From Enoplolaimus lenunculus (lineage: Eukaryota > Nematoda > Enoplea > Enoplida > Thoracostomopsidae), in the NCBI GenBank assembly GCA_030248215.1, contig JASANG010001649.1:1-64000 (forward strand): 64,000 bases of DNA, read 5' to 3'. The notes beneath the pieces are model-generated. The model had not been told where the DNA came from. It saw only the letters and a program-made list of their open reading frames with translations, and made no database searches. Of the stretch, positions 11,295-25,500 are shown in pieces. Position 1 is the stretch's first letter. The number at the start of each line of letters is the position of its first letter. A program made the position numbers and the translations under genes.

Positions 11295-11520
11295 AAATTG
11301 AGGTATGGTCGAAGGTGGGATTTCGGGATATGGTAGAAGGTGGGATTTTAGGATTTCGGGATATGGTAGGTGGGATTTTGCGAGCGCGAAATGTATCATC
11401 GTGAGGAACAGATGTCGCAGGCAAGGTACAACCGGAGGTCTGCATCCGGCAGAAAATCGGCCTCCGGCTCCGGTAGAATTTTTTCGGAGGTTCCGGCAAT
11501 TTCGGCAGTAAAATTTTGCG
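11295..11520. repeat. short GGGATTTCGGGATATGGTAG repeats and a CCGG-rich block
   Basis: GGTGGGATTT(TAGGATTT)CGGGATATGGTAG is repeated about three times between 11305 and 11375. It is followed by the inverted TGCGACATCTGTTCC unit and a block of CCGGAGG/CCTCCGG motifs (11428-11505). It has the look of a compound non-autonomous element. Confidence 0.5.
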
Positions 11521-11654
11521 CAATTTTGCAAAATTTATATGTTTAGTGTGTTTTACTTTTGTAACAATTTTCATGAAAGAATTTCTGAACTTTCGCAGAA
11601 AATGCACAGCTAAGTATATAATATATAATATGTAATATATAAAAATATATATTT

Positions 11655-11815
11655 GGTACTGAGAATGTGGTGTAGTAGGGGCAGTGTTTCATTTTCTCGG
11701 AGGCAGGCGGCTGCAGCATCCCTGACCCCCATATGTATACTGAGAATGTGGTGCAGCAACGACAGTGTTTTCTTTTCTCCGTTGGGGGCGTTGCGGCACC
11801 CGCTGACCCCCGTAA
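11655..11815. repeat. 80-bp tandem duplication, GC-rich
   Basis: TACTGAGAATGTGGTGYAGYA...CAGTGTTT..TTTTCTC occurs at about 11657 and again at 11738, each time followed by GGCGGCTGCAGC/GGCGTTGCGGCA and CTGACCCCC. A G-rich tract with a run of nine or more G lies near 11868-11880. Confidence 0.65.
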
Positions 11816-12323
11816 AAGAAACGCTGAACTGAGCAGGATAACAATTGCAATAATGAATTGCTTAGTGTGGGGGGGGGGTTCGGGGGCCGACAGCTCTCCA
11901 TCCTGCTTAGGGACCCCTGAACTTGCGGGGGGACAGGGGGCGGCAGGCCCCCTGAGAATCCAATTAAAGAAATTTTTCTATGTGAAGGGGATTTCCTTGT
12001 TGTGGGCCCAGCGTCCCTCTGTTCCAACTGTCCTGCTGTCCAACTGTCCCGCTGTCTCAATTATATTTGTTGTGTGTACTCTTGGTACATTGCTGTTCAG
12101 GGAAACTGAGACGGCCTTTAGGGTAACATTGGCCCGAATACCTATGTTTGAAAGGCGTGGATTTTTCGCTTCGGAATGTAAATATTTGAATTGGCTCCAG
12201 AAGTTATATTGTAAGCGCCCAGGTATAAAACAAAAAATAAAACTGTTCTCACAAGTTTTCGTACTATCAGAGTTTTGCTATAGGTTTTACATATATATAC
12301 ACACTGTGATTTTGGTAAATATA

Positions 12324-12387
12324 ATGCAGTTACCAGTCAAAACTTTGCATGTGATACGGCTCGATTCTAAACGATTTTTGCTGTATG
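12324..12387 (+). CDS. WDR6: WDR6 exon 1 (start codon)
   Basis: ATG at 12324 opens MQLPVKTLHVIRLD and ends in phase 1 at CTGTATG|GTGAGT. It corresponds to the human LLPVTGLECVGDRLLAG segment, so this ATG is probably the true start, although human WDR6 has a slightly longer N-terminus. Confidence 0.85.
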
Positions 12388-13500
12388 GTGAGTGACTTTT
12401 CAAAAGTCTTCATGGTTACTGTATTCCCTAGTTTAAGATAACGCTGATAACCGAGTAGTTTGTCTTTGTACTATCAATCAGTTTGACATTACCAAAGAAA
12501 CTAACTGAATTGTGTGTTTCTTTTACTTCTTTTACCTTCGTATTAGAAAAAATGTGGTAGAATATTTCCCTGAGGTACTTATACTGAATATTGCCGCTTT
12601 AAAGGAACTAAATCGAAAATGCGGGACAACGTTCAGCGCAGACATTCAGCTGAAAATTTTACATGATTTGTAAGCACTGCCTAAGCCTACGCGGAAAAGT
12701 TAGTCTAAAGCTTAAGCTTTTACTCAATTCCAGTCACACGGAATATACGTTCCGCCCTGACCTTTACATGGGCCTTTGCAAGTTAGTAATTTTATGTATT
12801 TTGTATTTTAGGTCAAGGCAACGTTTTAGTTTGTAGCAACTTTTTTAATACTTGTGATTCGACCGTTTGTGACGTAAAAATACTTCAAGAAACAGATATT
12901 CATGGAATCTGTTCGCAAGGTAAGTGTTAATTATAACTTTTAGGAGCTAAAATGCTGTTTTTATTTCGATTTAGGTTGGAATACTTTTTTTGAATTGTTA
13001 CAAAAATGTTTACCCATTTTTGATTTAAATTTGTTCAAATAAATCACTGTGTTAATATACCGTGCAGTTTTATATTTATTGCAAGTTTGTTACCAAAGCA
13101 CACACTGGCTTTTGCATTCATTCCCTTGTAGTTTTCAAAATTTTTAGATTTTGGCTTAACCTAGGCGGACTATTGAACAACCTGCAGCTTGTGCGGTGAA
13201 GCGTAGAACCTGTTCAACCTTAAATTTAAATTTGCAGCCTTTCGCTAATTGTGTGTGTGATAGGTTGCAGAAATTAAGCTAGTGTGCTATTGAAATGTTT
13301 TCGAACTGGCGTTGCATCTCGATGCAATCACCGAAACCTACTGTCGGAAAGTGAAATTTGAATGCATTTATATCATTTCTGGCTATAATAATAGTAATAT
13401 TAATAATAGTAATAATAATACGTAATAATAATAATAATAATAATACGTAATAATAATAATAATATAATAATAATAATAATGATAATAGTAATAATAATAC

Positions 13501-13535
<35 letters not shown>

Positions 13536-16500
13536 CATTATTTTGATGGCCCATGTAAAAATCAGGGAAACAACGTTATTCGGTGGGACTGAAATGAGTA
13601 AGCTTAAGCTTTTGACTGTTTTTTGTTTAGGCTTAGGTATGAGCTCATCCTTACACTTAGGCTTACGCTTAGGCTTATACTATTGTTCTTCTACTGTTCT
13701 ATACATTGGCGGTTTTGATTTAGGAAATTGGATCTTGGTATATGGCGGAAGGTATTTCGCTGTCATTAACACCGAAATGTTATTGCAGGGGTAAGTTTTA
13801 CACGTTTAAAAACGACAAGGACAACAATTGGTGTCCACAGCATTTGAACAAGTCGTGCAGGTTCTGAACTGTTGCGGCATCGCTTTAAATGTTACATACG
13901 TATTGTGCTTGAATGAATGAAATCGGATTTAACCTGTGCTTGGTTTAAGTTTGTTTTTTGGACTTTTTCGAAAATTCTGATTAGCAGTTATTTTTGCACG
14001 CGATTTGCACACAGCGAAGAACGTCATAGTTGAAGTTTTGAATGCGATTTACACAATTTTATTGAAAGGTTTTTCGTAAATATATATTTGCTTTACAAAT
14101 GTACAATGTGAATGCATCTCATATGGCGATTGGTATACTGAATCGAATTGGGATTTGATTTTTTAATCTAGGTCCTTCTAAGAGCCACACGCTGGGCTAT
14201 GGTCTAGCGCATGTTACTACTCTCCAAAAGTTTAAATTAACTTCATTTATGCTCATACTAATCCAGCAGAATTAAATTAAATTTATAGATTTACTAAGTT
14301 AACAGGTAGATTTATGTTTAAACTCATTGAAAATCTTACATATCTCAGGTTTAAGCTAAACATAATGGATTCTTAGATAAACATGATTTCTGGGCTGCAG
14401 TTGTTACTTAAACCAAAAATTAATGTAAGCTACGCATAAGCTTATAACTGTAGTTCAGTTAGTCCGCCCAACCCTTTGTTTTACGTAAACTAATAATCGA
14501 GTTCAATAAAGCTATCATTTAAGATTAAGTTTCAGAGTGTAGGTTATGATTTATACGTCTTGTAAATTTCGAACCAAAGAATTAAAGTCAGCTAAAATCG
14601 CGGGACATTTTCTGTTGCAAACTCGAAATATTGCACACGTCTGCTTAACTTTTCAAGCACATTTCCTCAGCAGTAGTAGATTTAACTTTTATGAGCAGTT
14701 TTTTAATTTACTGTAGTGACCATAATAAAAGGGGTAATAAAAGAGGGTCTCCATTTTGAGTCCCAATCAGTAAAACTCCGTATTCTTAATAATAGTCCGT
14801 AAAAGCGGAGAGAATTTCTAAACCCTAACTAGAGTCCGTAAATGTCAATTATCCCTAATTGTAGTGCATAAATTAAGGACCAAATACAGTGGAACTCGAA
14901 CTTAAGTTATGAAAGTACATTCCTAAGTATAACCTTGCATTATCGCTCAAGTTTTTGATACAAGACAAGTAAACGTTTAATTCAACGGATAGTTGCAATA
15001 CCGGATATATCAGTAACGATGGGCGGCGGAAGGCGGGTTAAAAATAAATAATCCGTAACCGAATAACAGGGTGGTTCCCTTTCGAGAGGCCAAATAACTA
15101 TCAGTCCCCCTGTCTTATTCGGGTCACTACAGTATGATAGATCTTCAAGTGCGCAAGCAATTAAATGTGTATCATCAGATGATAATGGTGTGGTTGACCA
15201 TACGACAGTTTGTAATGCAGTTTAGGCAAATGTGTTTGTTTTGCCATGTGTTGCGTTTACACTAAATGTCGACTTCAAAATGCTATTCAGTCGTTATCAT
15301 TTGCGGGCAGCTTGTGTTGCTGTTAGCTCTTTGTCGTTTTATTTCCTATAACATAAAGTTACTTAATTAGGGTGGCGATATACTTGTATAAACCACCTAC
15401 GATACCGCACGGTGACGTACGGTTACGGCCGGCACCGAACGTCATCAAAAGTCGCCGAACGACATCAAAAGTCGCCGAACGTCATCAAAAGTCGCCGAAC
15501 GTCATCAAAAGTCGCCGAACGTCATCAAAAGTCGCCGAACGTCATCAAAAGTATAGGGCCCCTTACAAGTGATGATAGTATAGAGCTGTTTATGGCCTAT
15601 CGCCGGTTGCACAGTTTTTAATCGGTACAACGGCCGGTTATTGTGATTTTTCAATGTAAATTAGCCAGTGAACGTGGTGGAAACAAAGATTTTCTGATAA
15701 TTTGTTCATTTCGAAATTAATCTAGTTTACACTCAAATTGTTAGTTTTGAGTTAAGAAAGAATTTGAAGGGGCGTCGGCGAGCTTCGAATCCTTCTCAAT
15801 AAGAAATCCTGGATACGCTGCTGCACTCACTGCAGTACAATTTCAGCCAGGCGAACTTGACAATTGGATATGTTAGATTTGACATATATCGAATTATAAG
15901 TCATAATACTATCAGTATCTGGCTGTGGTATTTTTTGGTATCCACTCACACCCTGGTTGTGAAATAATATATATACTAACCTGATGATACCCGTCTTTCA
16001 TCGTGTTAATAATGTACAAAATAATTAAACTCCACGCTTCTTGTGTTGCCGGATTGCGTTGCGCTTTTGAGCCCCATTCGAGCGTTTTTTCGATCATTGA
16101 TTCAGCAAATATGTCCCATAGTTTTGGTGAAAATCCAGCGTTACGTTGTACGACATGCTTTGCACCTAACGCTACTAACATATTGTGAATTTGGGATAAA
16201 TCGTTCAAATTTCGCACTACTTTTTCGATCACAGATGTAAATCGGCTCGCGTGGAGTTTGAGTTCGACCCCGCGATATGCTGAATTGTGTTTTAGGGGGG
16301 TGGAGACAGGTGAAGCTGGAGCGGGTGGGCTAGACGTGCTCAAGTTATCGTTACTGCCGTGAGTGGACGCAGCCTGGGAGGAATGATGAGTCCTGGACGA
16401 AGGCCGTCGGCTGTCTGGCGATCGTGGTGTGGGCGCTGATGTCGGGTCTTGAAGCTCTTGAAAATATAAAAACCACCAATGGCAGATCCAGAAATTTCTA

Positions 16501-19500
16501 ATCGCGGGGGTCACGCAAGATATAGTAAGAGGAAATTTTGCGAGCGAAGCAAGCGACAAGTGACGCACAATTTTAGTTCTAAACCTTAATACAAAATTTT
16601 CGTTTTGACCCTGTTGGGTGCCTAGGCCGAGGTTTTCCACCCTTCGATCCGAATGTAAGAATCAGTTAAGAAGTTTTGTAATAGTTCAGGTTTTGTTGCT
16701 TAACTTAGTCCCTTGCGATTGCTCAAAAATAACGTTTAATGATTTTTTTGATGTCACCATTACTTTGAAATCAGTCTCGGAGCCAAATACAGAAGTTTGG
16801 CCAACCCATATATTCCACCAAAAACAAAGAGAACCAAACTTGATTTGAAAAATGTCCTCATGTTAACGATGTGTATACAATCTATTTACACGATCAATAA
16901 AAATATTAAACAGCATTAAGGCTTCCGACCCCGGTCCACTTAGGCCCGCGAGCTCAAAATGTGGGACCGAACAAGGGCCGGTTCCAACTCTGACTTGAAT
17001 TTTTGATTTTTACTGCAGCGAATCAAAATTTGAACTTAGTGACTTGCGTAGAAATGCAATCGGAACAAGATGTTCAAGACGCTCACTTGTAATATGCCAT
17101 TTTTGAAATGCAGGACCATCACCGCAAATATCCGGTAAGCTTATGTGGAATACAGGAAGCGGATACGCTGCGGATATCAGTCTTTGCCGTATATAAAGCG
17201 GGTACGGATATATCCAGTCGCAGTCTGATGAAAAATTGAAATTTTTGAGGTCGCTTCCCAAAAACAATTTAAATATTGATAATTAGACTGTGTTATTTCC
17301 GGTTTATCAAGCCGAACAGCCATGTGAGCGCGTGCTTAGCCAGGGTTTCAGTTAGGGTGGGTATAACCTTATGTATAAGACAATTTTTGAGTTCTTCGAT
17401 CAAGAAGACTATTCTAAAGTTTTTGACAGTAGTGGATTTAATAGCGATATCTTCTCTCTATCTCTGCCTTTGTGTACGCCGCTCGGCTTGAGTCCTCAGT
17501 CTTTTTTCCGTGAATTTTTGACGCAATGGATGAAAGACGTTTCAACGAAAACTTTGAGCATACACATACCTGAGTTGATGTACGTACTAGATTGCGATTT
17601 TGACATTTGTGACGGCAACGATAACCGTGACCCACTGTTTGTGCTGGCATTAGCTATGTGACCGGTGGTTGTAACTTTTGATGAGTTCGTGTCAACAAAA
17701 TTAAAAATTGTTTGAACTTCGGGCGCTTTGCGGATTACTGCTCGCAGGATTGAATAGCCAGGCTCCTCAGGGCCTTTCCGTCTAGCGCTGTCCCACAGTA
17801 CGTTGACCAGATGGATTTGAGCTCGGGTAAGTTGAACTTGACTCCCGGCTTGCTTGCTTAAACCATATTTGGGTTTAGTGCCGTTTGGGAGCTCGGATGG
17901 CGTACGTTTAGCGTGACGAGTCTCTTTGTCGGATTCACCGCCGCTCTCTGCGTTGCCCATAGTTTGAAATAGGTCTATGAATGGGTTTTATAATAGTTTT
18001 TTTTTAATTTAGATTTATATTCTAAAACAGATTCTATATAATATCAGTTACAATATTTTTCAGATGTTTTGAGAACGTAAACTTTTTTTACCTTAGCCTC
18101 TTCGTGTTGTTGAATTTAAACAGGGGTTTTTAAACTGTGTTCAGCTCATATTATCAGTTAGCGGCAGGCAGGCGACGAATCAGCGGAACAAAGTCTACGT
18201 AATTTTGGTAAATTTAACAAAAATTTTTATTTTCATTCTTGTTGGGGCACCAGGAATGCTTGAGTGATACAGTTTAGCATCCGCCAGCGCTAGTGTGATG
18301 TATGTTTTGCGAGTTTCCATGATTTTAGATATTATAGTAGTTTTGATCGACATAATAGGACTGAACTGAACAGTGACGGATAGACAGATTTCAATTGTGA
18401 CACAGCAAAATTTCACACAATTAATAATATCACTGAAATCATTTTTGCGGTAGTAACAGCTTTGGCGCCGGTCTAATAGAAACAAAATTAGGATTTTTTT
18501 ATTGTTTTCTGGTTAACCAAATATGTTTCACCAACCAAAGCTAAACAACCTTTAATCGTAGCGCCAGGGACGCAGACATGACGATTTCGAAAGAGTCCGT
18601 GGACACCCTAAAATATTTCTGCCGGGTTTAACAACCTCAAATTATAGACAAAAATAGAATTCTTATCAAAGTAAGAAAATAGAATCTGTGTACAGCATCT
18701 AGCTTTTGAATGACTATGTTTCGATGGAAAGGCTGTTGTTCGACCAAGAGGTGTAAGTAGGTAAATGGTTTTTAGCTGATCATCGCTTTACTCGCGGAAA
18801 TTTAACTTTTTTACCCATTGGTATACCAGCGCAAAATTTTTTACCGGACCCGCGTTTACCTTCGGGAAACTTTGGTTCGAACGTTTGTTATTGAAACTGT
18901 GCAAGTATCCTTTTGAAGTACAGCCAATAGTTTCTGTTTCTGGTTGAATCTTCAACTAAAATATCAAATCAAACAAACCTACGCCTCCGCAAAATGCTGA
19001 AAACAATCTTGGTATTATGGTTTTTACCATTCAGCAATAATTTCTTTTGCGACCGGAACCTTGTTTGTTTTCAATTAATATTAAACTAAAATAACAAGGT
19101 TTGACACATTGAAAAGATTAATGTTGGCTTTAATATCACCGATCATATCTTATTACTAGAATAACGTATCGAGTTAAGTTTCTTGAAAATAAGGCGGATA
19201 AAAAACATATCGCGCAAATGACTTATTTTGGCACAGCTGAGATGAACTGAATTTTAAAGTTTATTTTTAAATTTATGTCATGCGAGGATAGGACGTCTGT
19301 AACTTAAAATTAGTACAATGCGAAAAATTGTAAACAAATGGATAAAACAAAAATAATTGGATGTTAAAGCTACACTAGCTCGCTAATTACGACTCTGGTC
19401 ATCGTAATGTTTGTCTTAGTAGATATGGATTTTATTAAATTTTTTGGCATAGCCCAATATGTTGAGCAACTTACGTACCTGGTTAAAAGTAAGGGCCAAT

Positions 19501-22500
19501 GTATAGAACAGGACCGTAACAGTAGTATAAACGTATTGCTAAGCCTAAACCTAATCGTAAGCGTAATCATAAACCTATACCGAAGTCGAAGCCTAAGTAA
19601 GAAAATTAGTCTAAACCTTTAGCTTACTCTATTGCAGTCCCACGTAAAAACGATCCGCCTTTGAACTTTACATAGTTCAAAGTAAGATATGCATCTAACT
19701 GGTAACAAGTGTTTTACAAGTGTAGTAGAGTTTTTAAGGTTGATGAGTGATTCAACGAATATGGTTGCGACAAAGGTTGCAGATTGGATTTCCGTTGGAA
19801 AAATTATGAATTTCGATGAGGTATAGATTTTTTGTAACTGTCGCTGTTTTTAAAATGACACAACTCTCGTAATAAAATCGGTCGCAATTTAATATTTTAA
19901 TACCAGATGTGTAAGGGTTGCGCTATACTCTTGTTGTCGTGCGGTGCCGTCCGTCACCCACACGCTAACGTCCGGCGCCGTCCGTCAACCGTACGGCGCC
20001 GTCCGTCACCATGCGGTATCGTGTGCAAACAACTTACGTACGATAACGTATTGTGACGGACGGTGACGGACAGCACCGTACGGGTAACGCACGGTGACGG
20101 ACGACGCCATATGGTTCAGGCACGGTGATGGACGGCGCCGGACGTCAAGTATAGCGCAACCCTAACTTGTGATTTTGTATAAGATTTTTTTAGAAATGTC
20201 TGCTTTGATGTATGATACAGTTTGTCGGTATATGTGCACGGTAAAGTGTATGTAAAGGAAAAAGATGTAATACATGTGCACAAATCGCGGAAGACGAAGT
20301 TGTCGCAATCGACCACATGGTGTAGTGGTAGCTTGCATGAGTCGAGTGCAAGAGGGTCAAGGTTCGATTCCCGGCGTGGTCCTTAACTTGTGCAAAACTT
20401 CATACAGCAGTTGCGCACAGACCGTATAGATTCAACACAAGTTTGCCACTAGTATGGTACCAATATTAACACTGATAAACCTTACCTGGTATACCCAACG
20501 TTTCATTTCAAATGTAGCCTAAGCCCCCCCCCCCACTGTGAAGACGCCCTTGAGCAAATAGAAGCCGTCATGTGAGCGTAAATATTTTAGATTGTTCTGC
20601 TGACAGCTCATAATTTAGCACTGCGGTACAAATTTGACTCTGACACGAAGAGATGGTTCGTGGCTGATCGCCAACAATGTGATGAGAATTGCATTTTGTA
20701 AGTTGAATTTCACATAGCGTTTTTATCAGGGTCGCATACGGCAAGAGATAGGGACGATATATCCCCAAAGTTTCTGTAAAGGATTGGTAAAGGCACTTTT
20801 ACAAGCTGAAGAATAACCTTCACCCATGCAGAGGTCTAAACATTTTTGTCGCTCGCTACGTTCGCTCGCAATCAACTTTTAGGCGTGGTTATCGATTCCT
20901 GAAATGAAATCTTGGTGGCTACGCATTTGGCTTATATTGTTTATAAAGTAAAAATGGGTCACGATTCTAAAATGTTAAAACATCTGACTGCACCTACTTA
21001 AAGCTCAAAACGCAGACAATACACCTTCATTACGCGTAACAGCTTGGCGAATAAATATATACTATAATGACCCGAATAAGAGGGGGTAATAAGATGAGGG
21101 GTCCCCATTTTGAGTCCTAATCAATAGGAGTTCAGTTCGTATCCCTAGTAAGAGTCCGTAAGCAGATCGAGTCCCTTAACCCAAATTACAGGCAATAAAT
21201 GGCAATTATCCCTAGTTGTAGCGCATAAATGACTCGAGGACCAAATAAAGTTGTGTTCGAAACTTTAAAGCGTACTGAAATTTTGAAAGTAACATTCCAA
21301 AGTGTAGCTATGCATTATCACTCAAGCTTTTGATACAAGGCAAAAAACGTTTAATTCAGTGGATAGTTGCAGTACCAGATATATCAATAACAAAGGGTGG
21401 CGGACGGCGGGTTGAAAGTAAATAACAGTCAGTAACCGAATAACAAGAGGGGTACCCTCTAGAGCGGCCAAATAAATATCAGTCCCCCTATTATTCGGGT
21501 CACTACAGTACCCAAACCGAAATGAAACGTGACGGACAGAATAATTTTTTATTGCTGGAATTTGTTGACAATACTTAATTAATAAACTGTAATAGCGTTG
21601 AAATTACAGTTGAGCTTGGTTTTCACAAAAAATATGTAGCGTTAATCGTTTATTTTACATGATTTTTGGCACCCTGGTGTTAGATGGATATTGATAGAAA
21701 CAGACCTCGAGATATTCAGACACAGTTGGTCCGTTACACAGTCTCTAAACTCTGGTGTTACTTCCACACTTCAGGGGAAAACAAATAACTAAAAGTGTAA
21801 TGTATATATTATATTGGTTATTTGACTATTGCCGAAATATTCTCATGACCCTTAAATTAACCTTCGTGTAGAGCTTTACTAGACCCGTTGTATACTATAT
21901 TCATAGCATAATAGAGTTATAGAGTCATTGGACACACCATATACTCACTACAGGTTTATGAATTATTAGGCAGTGAAATAATTATTTTTTTATCCTTTTT
22001 CCCCTACTTTCTTAAACCTTCATAGTTTTGTACTCTCAGAACTACTTCAAAATAAACAAGAAACCAGCTTTTACCTGCTAGTATGATTAAACAATGTTTA
22101 ATTTCACACCTTTACAAACAACTGTCAACACGTATGCACGTACATGGGCGTAGCCAGTACTTTGGCAAGGGTTAGGGTCATATCTTATAAAAATTTCTAA
22201 AAAGGGTTTCTTGTGTTACCCACTGATATAATGTCTAGCCCCTGGACTAAAAACCCAAAGCGGTTTGATCTTTGAACCATCATCTGGCTGCACGTACGTT
22301 TGGGAAAAAGCCTACACCGTACAGTTTGAAATTGCAAAATGAACCTCACTTAATTAGGTTGCTGGTTTTTGAAAACGTACGGTTGTGGCCACCGGTGAGT
22401 TGAAAGGAAAACGAACTATATTAATTAGGGTACAGTGTCGTCGAACTAAACTGCAATTTTAGCTCTCTAAAATATACTAAAGTTTCTGCTCGCTAACAAA

Positions 22501-25500
22501 TTATCGGGCGTAACATTTATATGCTACATTCTTCATTATTTCAAAAAGTCACTACAGCTTTGTTCAGTTTTTGTCTAATTATTTTCAATGGGAATTGCGT
22601 TTGGATTCGGTTAAACCGTATTTCTAATCACAAAACCAAGGAGTAGTACTGTAGTGACCCGAATAAGAAGGGGACTGATATTTTTGGCCTCTCCAGAAGG
22701 TACCCCCTGTTATTCGGTTACTGACTGTTATTTTCAACTCACACTCCGCTACCTTTCGTTACTAATATATATCCGGTACTGCAATTATCCGTTGAATTGA
22801 ACGTTTATTTGTCTTGTATCAAAAGTTTACGAATTTACTTGTAAATCTAAAGTATGTTTTTAAGTTTCGAACTAAACTTTATTTGGTCCTGGAGTTATTA
22901 TGCACTGCAATTAGGGCCAATTGATATTTATGGATTAGGGTTTAGGGACTATCCGTTCACGCACTCTTATTAGGAATCCAGAATCCTATTGATTGGCACT
23001 CAAAATGGGCACCCTTCCTCTTGTTCAGGTCACTACAGTATCTATCAGAGGTGAACCCGGCCTAGAAAAGTGCTACCAAGCCGGGCCGGTCACCCACTCA
23101 GAGTGGACCATTTTCTGCGTTTACCCGCGAGTAAACGTGGGTCGGGTAAAGAATTTCAGGCGCGGGTATACCCGCTGGTAAAGATTTTTATCACGCGGGA
23201 AAAAATTTATAGATTTTTACCCCGGCAAACTTTTAAGTTTTAAGGTGGAAAACTTACGTTATTGTCTGTTTTATTTCTGATCACGTGCAGTCCGTGCTTT
23301 ATTTAGTTGGGTTTGAAATTTTGTTATTTCTATTAAAATTTCATTTGTAAAATTCATTGAAGCTATATCACAAAACTTCATTAAAGCGCAAATCACCATC
23401 GATCTTTAAAATACTGGTTTGCATTCAGATGCGGGTAAAAGGTGGGTTGTGGGTAGATCTTATTTGCACGGGTATCCCGCGCGTAAAAATTTTCATTTGC
23501 GTGGGTAAAGCGCGGGTCGGGTAAAAAATCCTGACCCACCACAACCAGCCGGCCGGGCTGGCCGACGTTTTTCAGTTACTTTTTTACTGCAAGAAACGCT
23601 TCTCACGTCATAAATTTCAATAAACCGTTTCGCCACAGCTGAACTTTATTGTAGTACAAAATTTTTGCTATCAAGAACATGTTTGCGGCCGTTCCACCTC
23701 GGATATATATTCTTTCAGAACTATATAACATTAAAAATGACGTAATATTTAGTTCGCCTGACATTGACATCATGTACAGCTAATTGTAGGTAAAAGAAAG
23801 CCTATAAAACAAAGAACACACATTGTATTAAATCATTCAGTAGCTATTAGCAAAGAAAGGAATGGTATCCGGAAGCAGTCAACTTATTAGCCATGGGTTC
23901 AGTCATGATTTCAGAAAGGAGGATTACGTTTTTTAAAAGTCTGAAAGGGGTGTTTGAAGTGGTGTGAACTGAAATCGAGTCTGAAAACCCCAGTCAAATC
24001 CCAAAGGGGAAGGGATTTGACACCTGAACCCCCTGCATATGACAGGAATGTGAGAGGGTGGTTCGAATGAGTTACCAACAAGCACGGATTGATGTTCAGG
24101 ACATGACATACGTATATTTTCGCGGCCAGTGTATAGAACAGGACCGTTACAGTAGTATGAGCATATACCCTAAGCCTAAGCATAACTTTAAGAGTAAGAA
24201 TGAGCTTATACCTACTAAGCCTAAGTCTAAGCGAAAAAGTCTACAGCTTAAGCTTGCTCTGTTGAAGTCCCGCAAAAACACGTTCCGCCACTGATCTTTA
24301 CGTGGGAAGACCCGCAAAAACACGTTCCGCCACTGATCTTTACGTGGGCCTATTTTTCAAGGGCTGCCTATACCAAATAAGGTAAAAAATTGAACACTTT
24401 GAAACAGTAAATCAAAACGAAATCTGATACAACGGTGTTTTATAAATAATCACGCGATGGAGGGTTATGTTATCCGCGCTGTAGGGACGTACCGAGAAAA
24501 AGTCAATTGGGGACACCACTCCCACCTCAATCGAAATATTTTTGACTCAGATACAAGAATTGTCTTATTGAATGTTCGCTAACGATCTGACGGTTCTAAA
24601 TTAAGAGAAAGTTAATTTTGGTCTTTTTTCTGTGCCAGTTAACGAATCAAATTTGTTACGTATGGCACAGCCAGAATTCATGTATATGGAAACCCCCTAG
24701 AACTCATGTATATTTAAACCTAGTATAGCCGTAGCCAGAGGATCCGTCCCCCCAACGGTGCCATGGCATCCGCCAATGGTTTTGAAAAAAATTATTTCGT
24801 TTTAGAAAATAAATTTGAATTTGAAGTGTAAACTTAAAAATGTTACATACATATGGCCTGGCACTCGTCAAACCAGAATGCTGCCTACGTTCGTACGGCA
24901 TATCGTATACGTTTTTAAACGAAACATACATACGGTTCGCTTTAAGATCCTGAACCTGATAATAACGTGATCGAAAATGAAACCAGACACCGGGCAGGTT
25001 TTCATTACGATGGCGGGCATTATTTATAAGGAATTTGATGTTGGAGCCGTGGGGTTTGTATACCAGTTTACGGTTCCAAATTGCCCGAAAAAATAAAGTG
25101 GACTGCTGCAACGGGTTGAAATTTTGATAGAATAAATTAAGCATCAACTCGGATGGGCTTCGGGCACTTTATAGGCGAAAATGGGTCACGTTTTAAAAAA
25201 TCTTCGAAGGGGTCTCTGATGTTGTCAACGAAAAATCTTTATAGCACCCGTAGACATAAAGACCAATAATGATGGGTACTGGGTCACTACTACAGATCGA
25301 TAGGATCTATGCGGTTCCAGTAAAACCGGCATCCGGTGGCGGTTTCAAGTAGTTACCTATCGGATACAGGATATTTGCCGTTGTGCTCCCGATTACCATG
25401 AAGAGACCAGTCTCAGAACAAATCAAGGATTTAAGTTTTTAATGATGAAGTGAAATTAAAAATGCAATGTAACAAACTTTAAAATCAGTATACACATACT

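Noticed and set aside
11733-12395. 220-codon plus-strand frame
   Set aside because: It runs through the GC-rich tandem duplication into WDR6 exon 1, whose own ATG at 12324 fits the family. Nothing upstream resembles a protein.
13279-13554. Tyrosine-rich 91-codon frame on the minus strand
   Set aside because: It is a translation of the TAA microsatellite.
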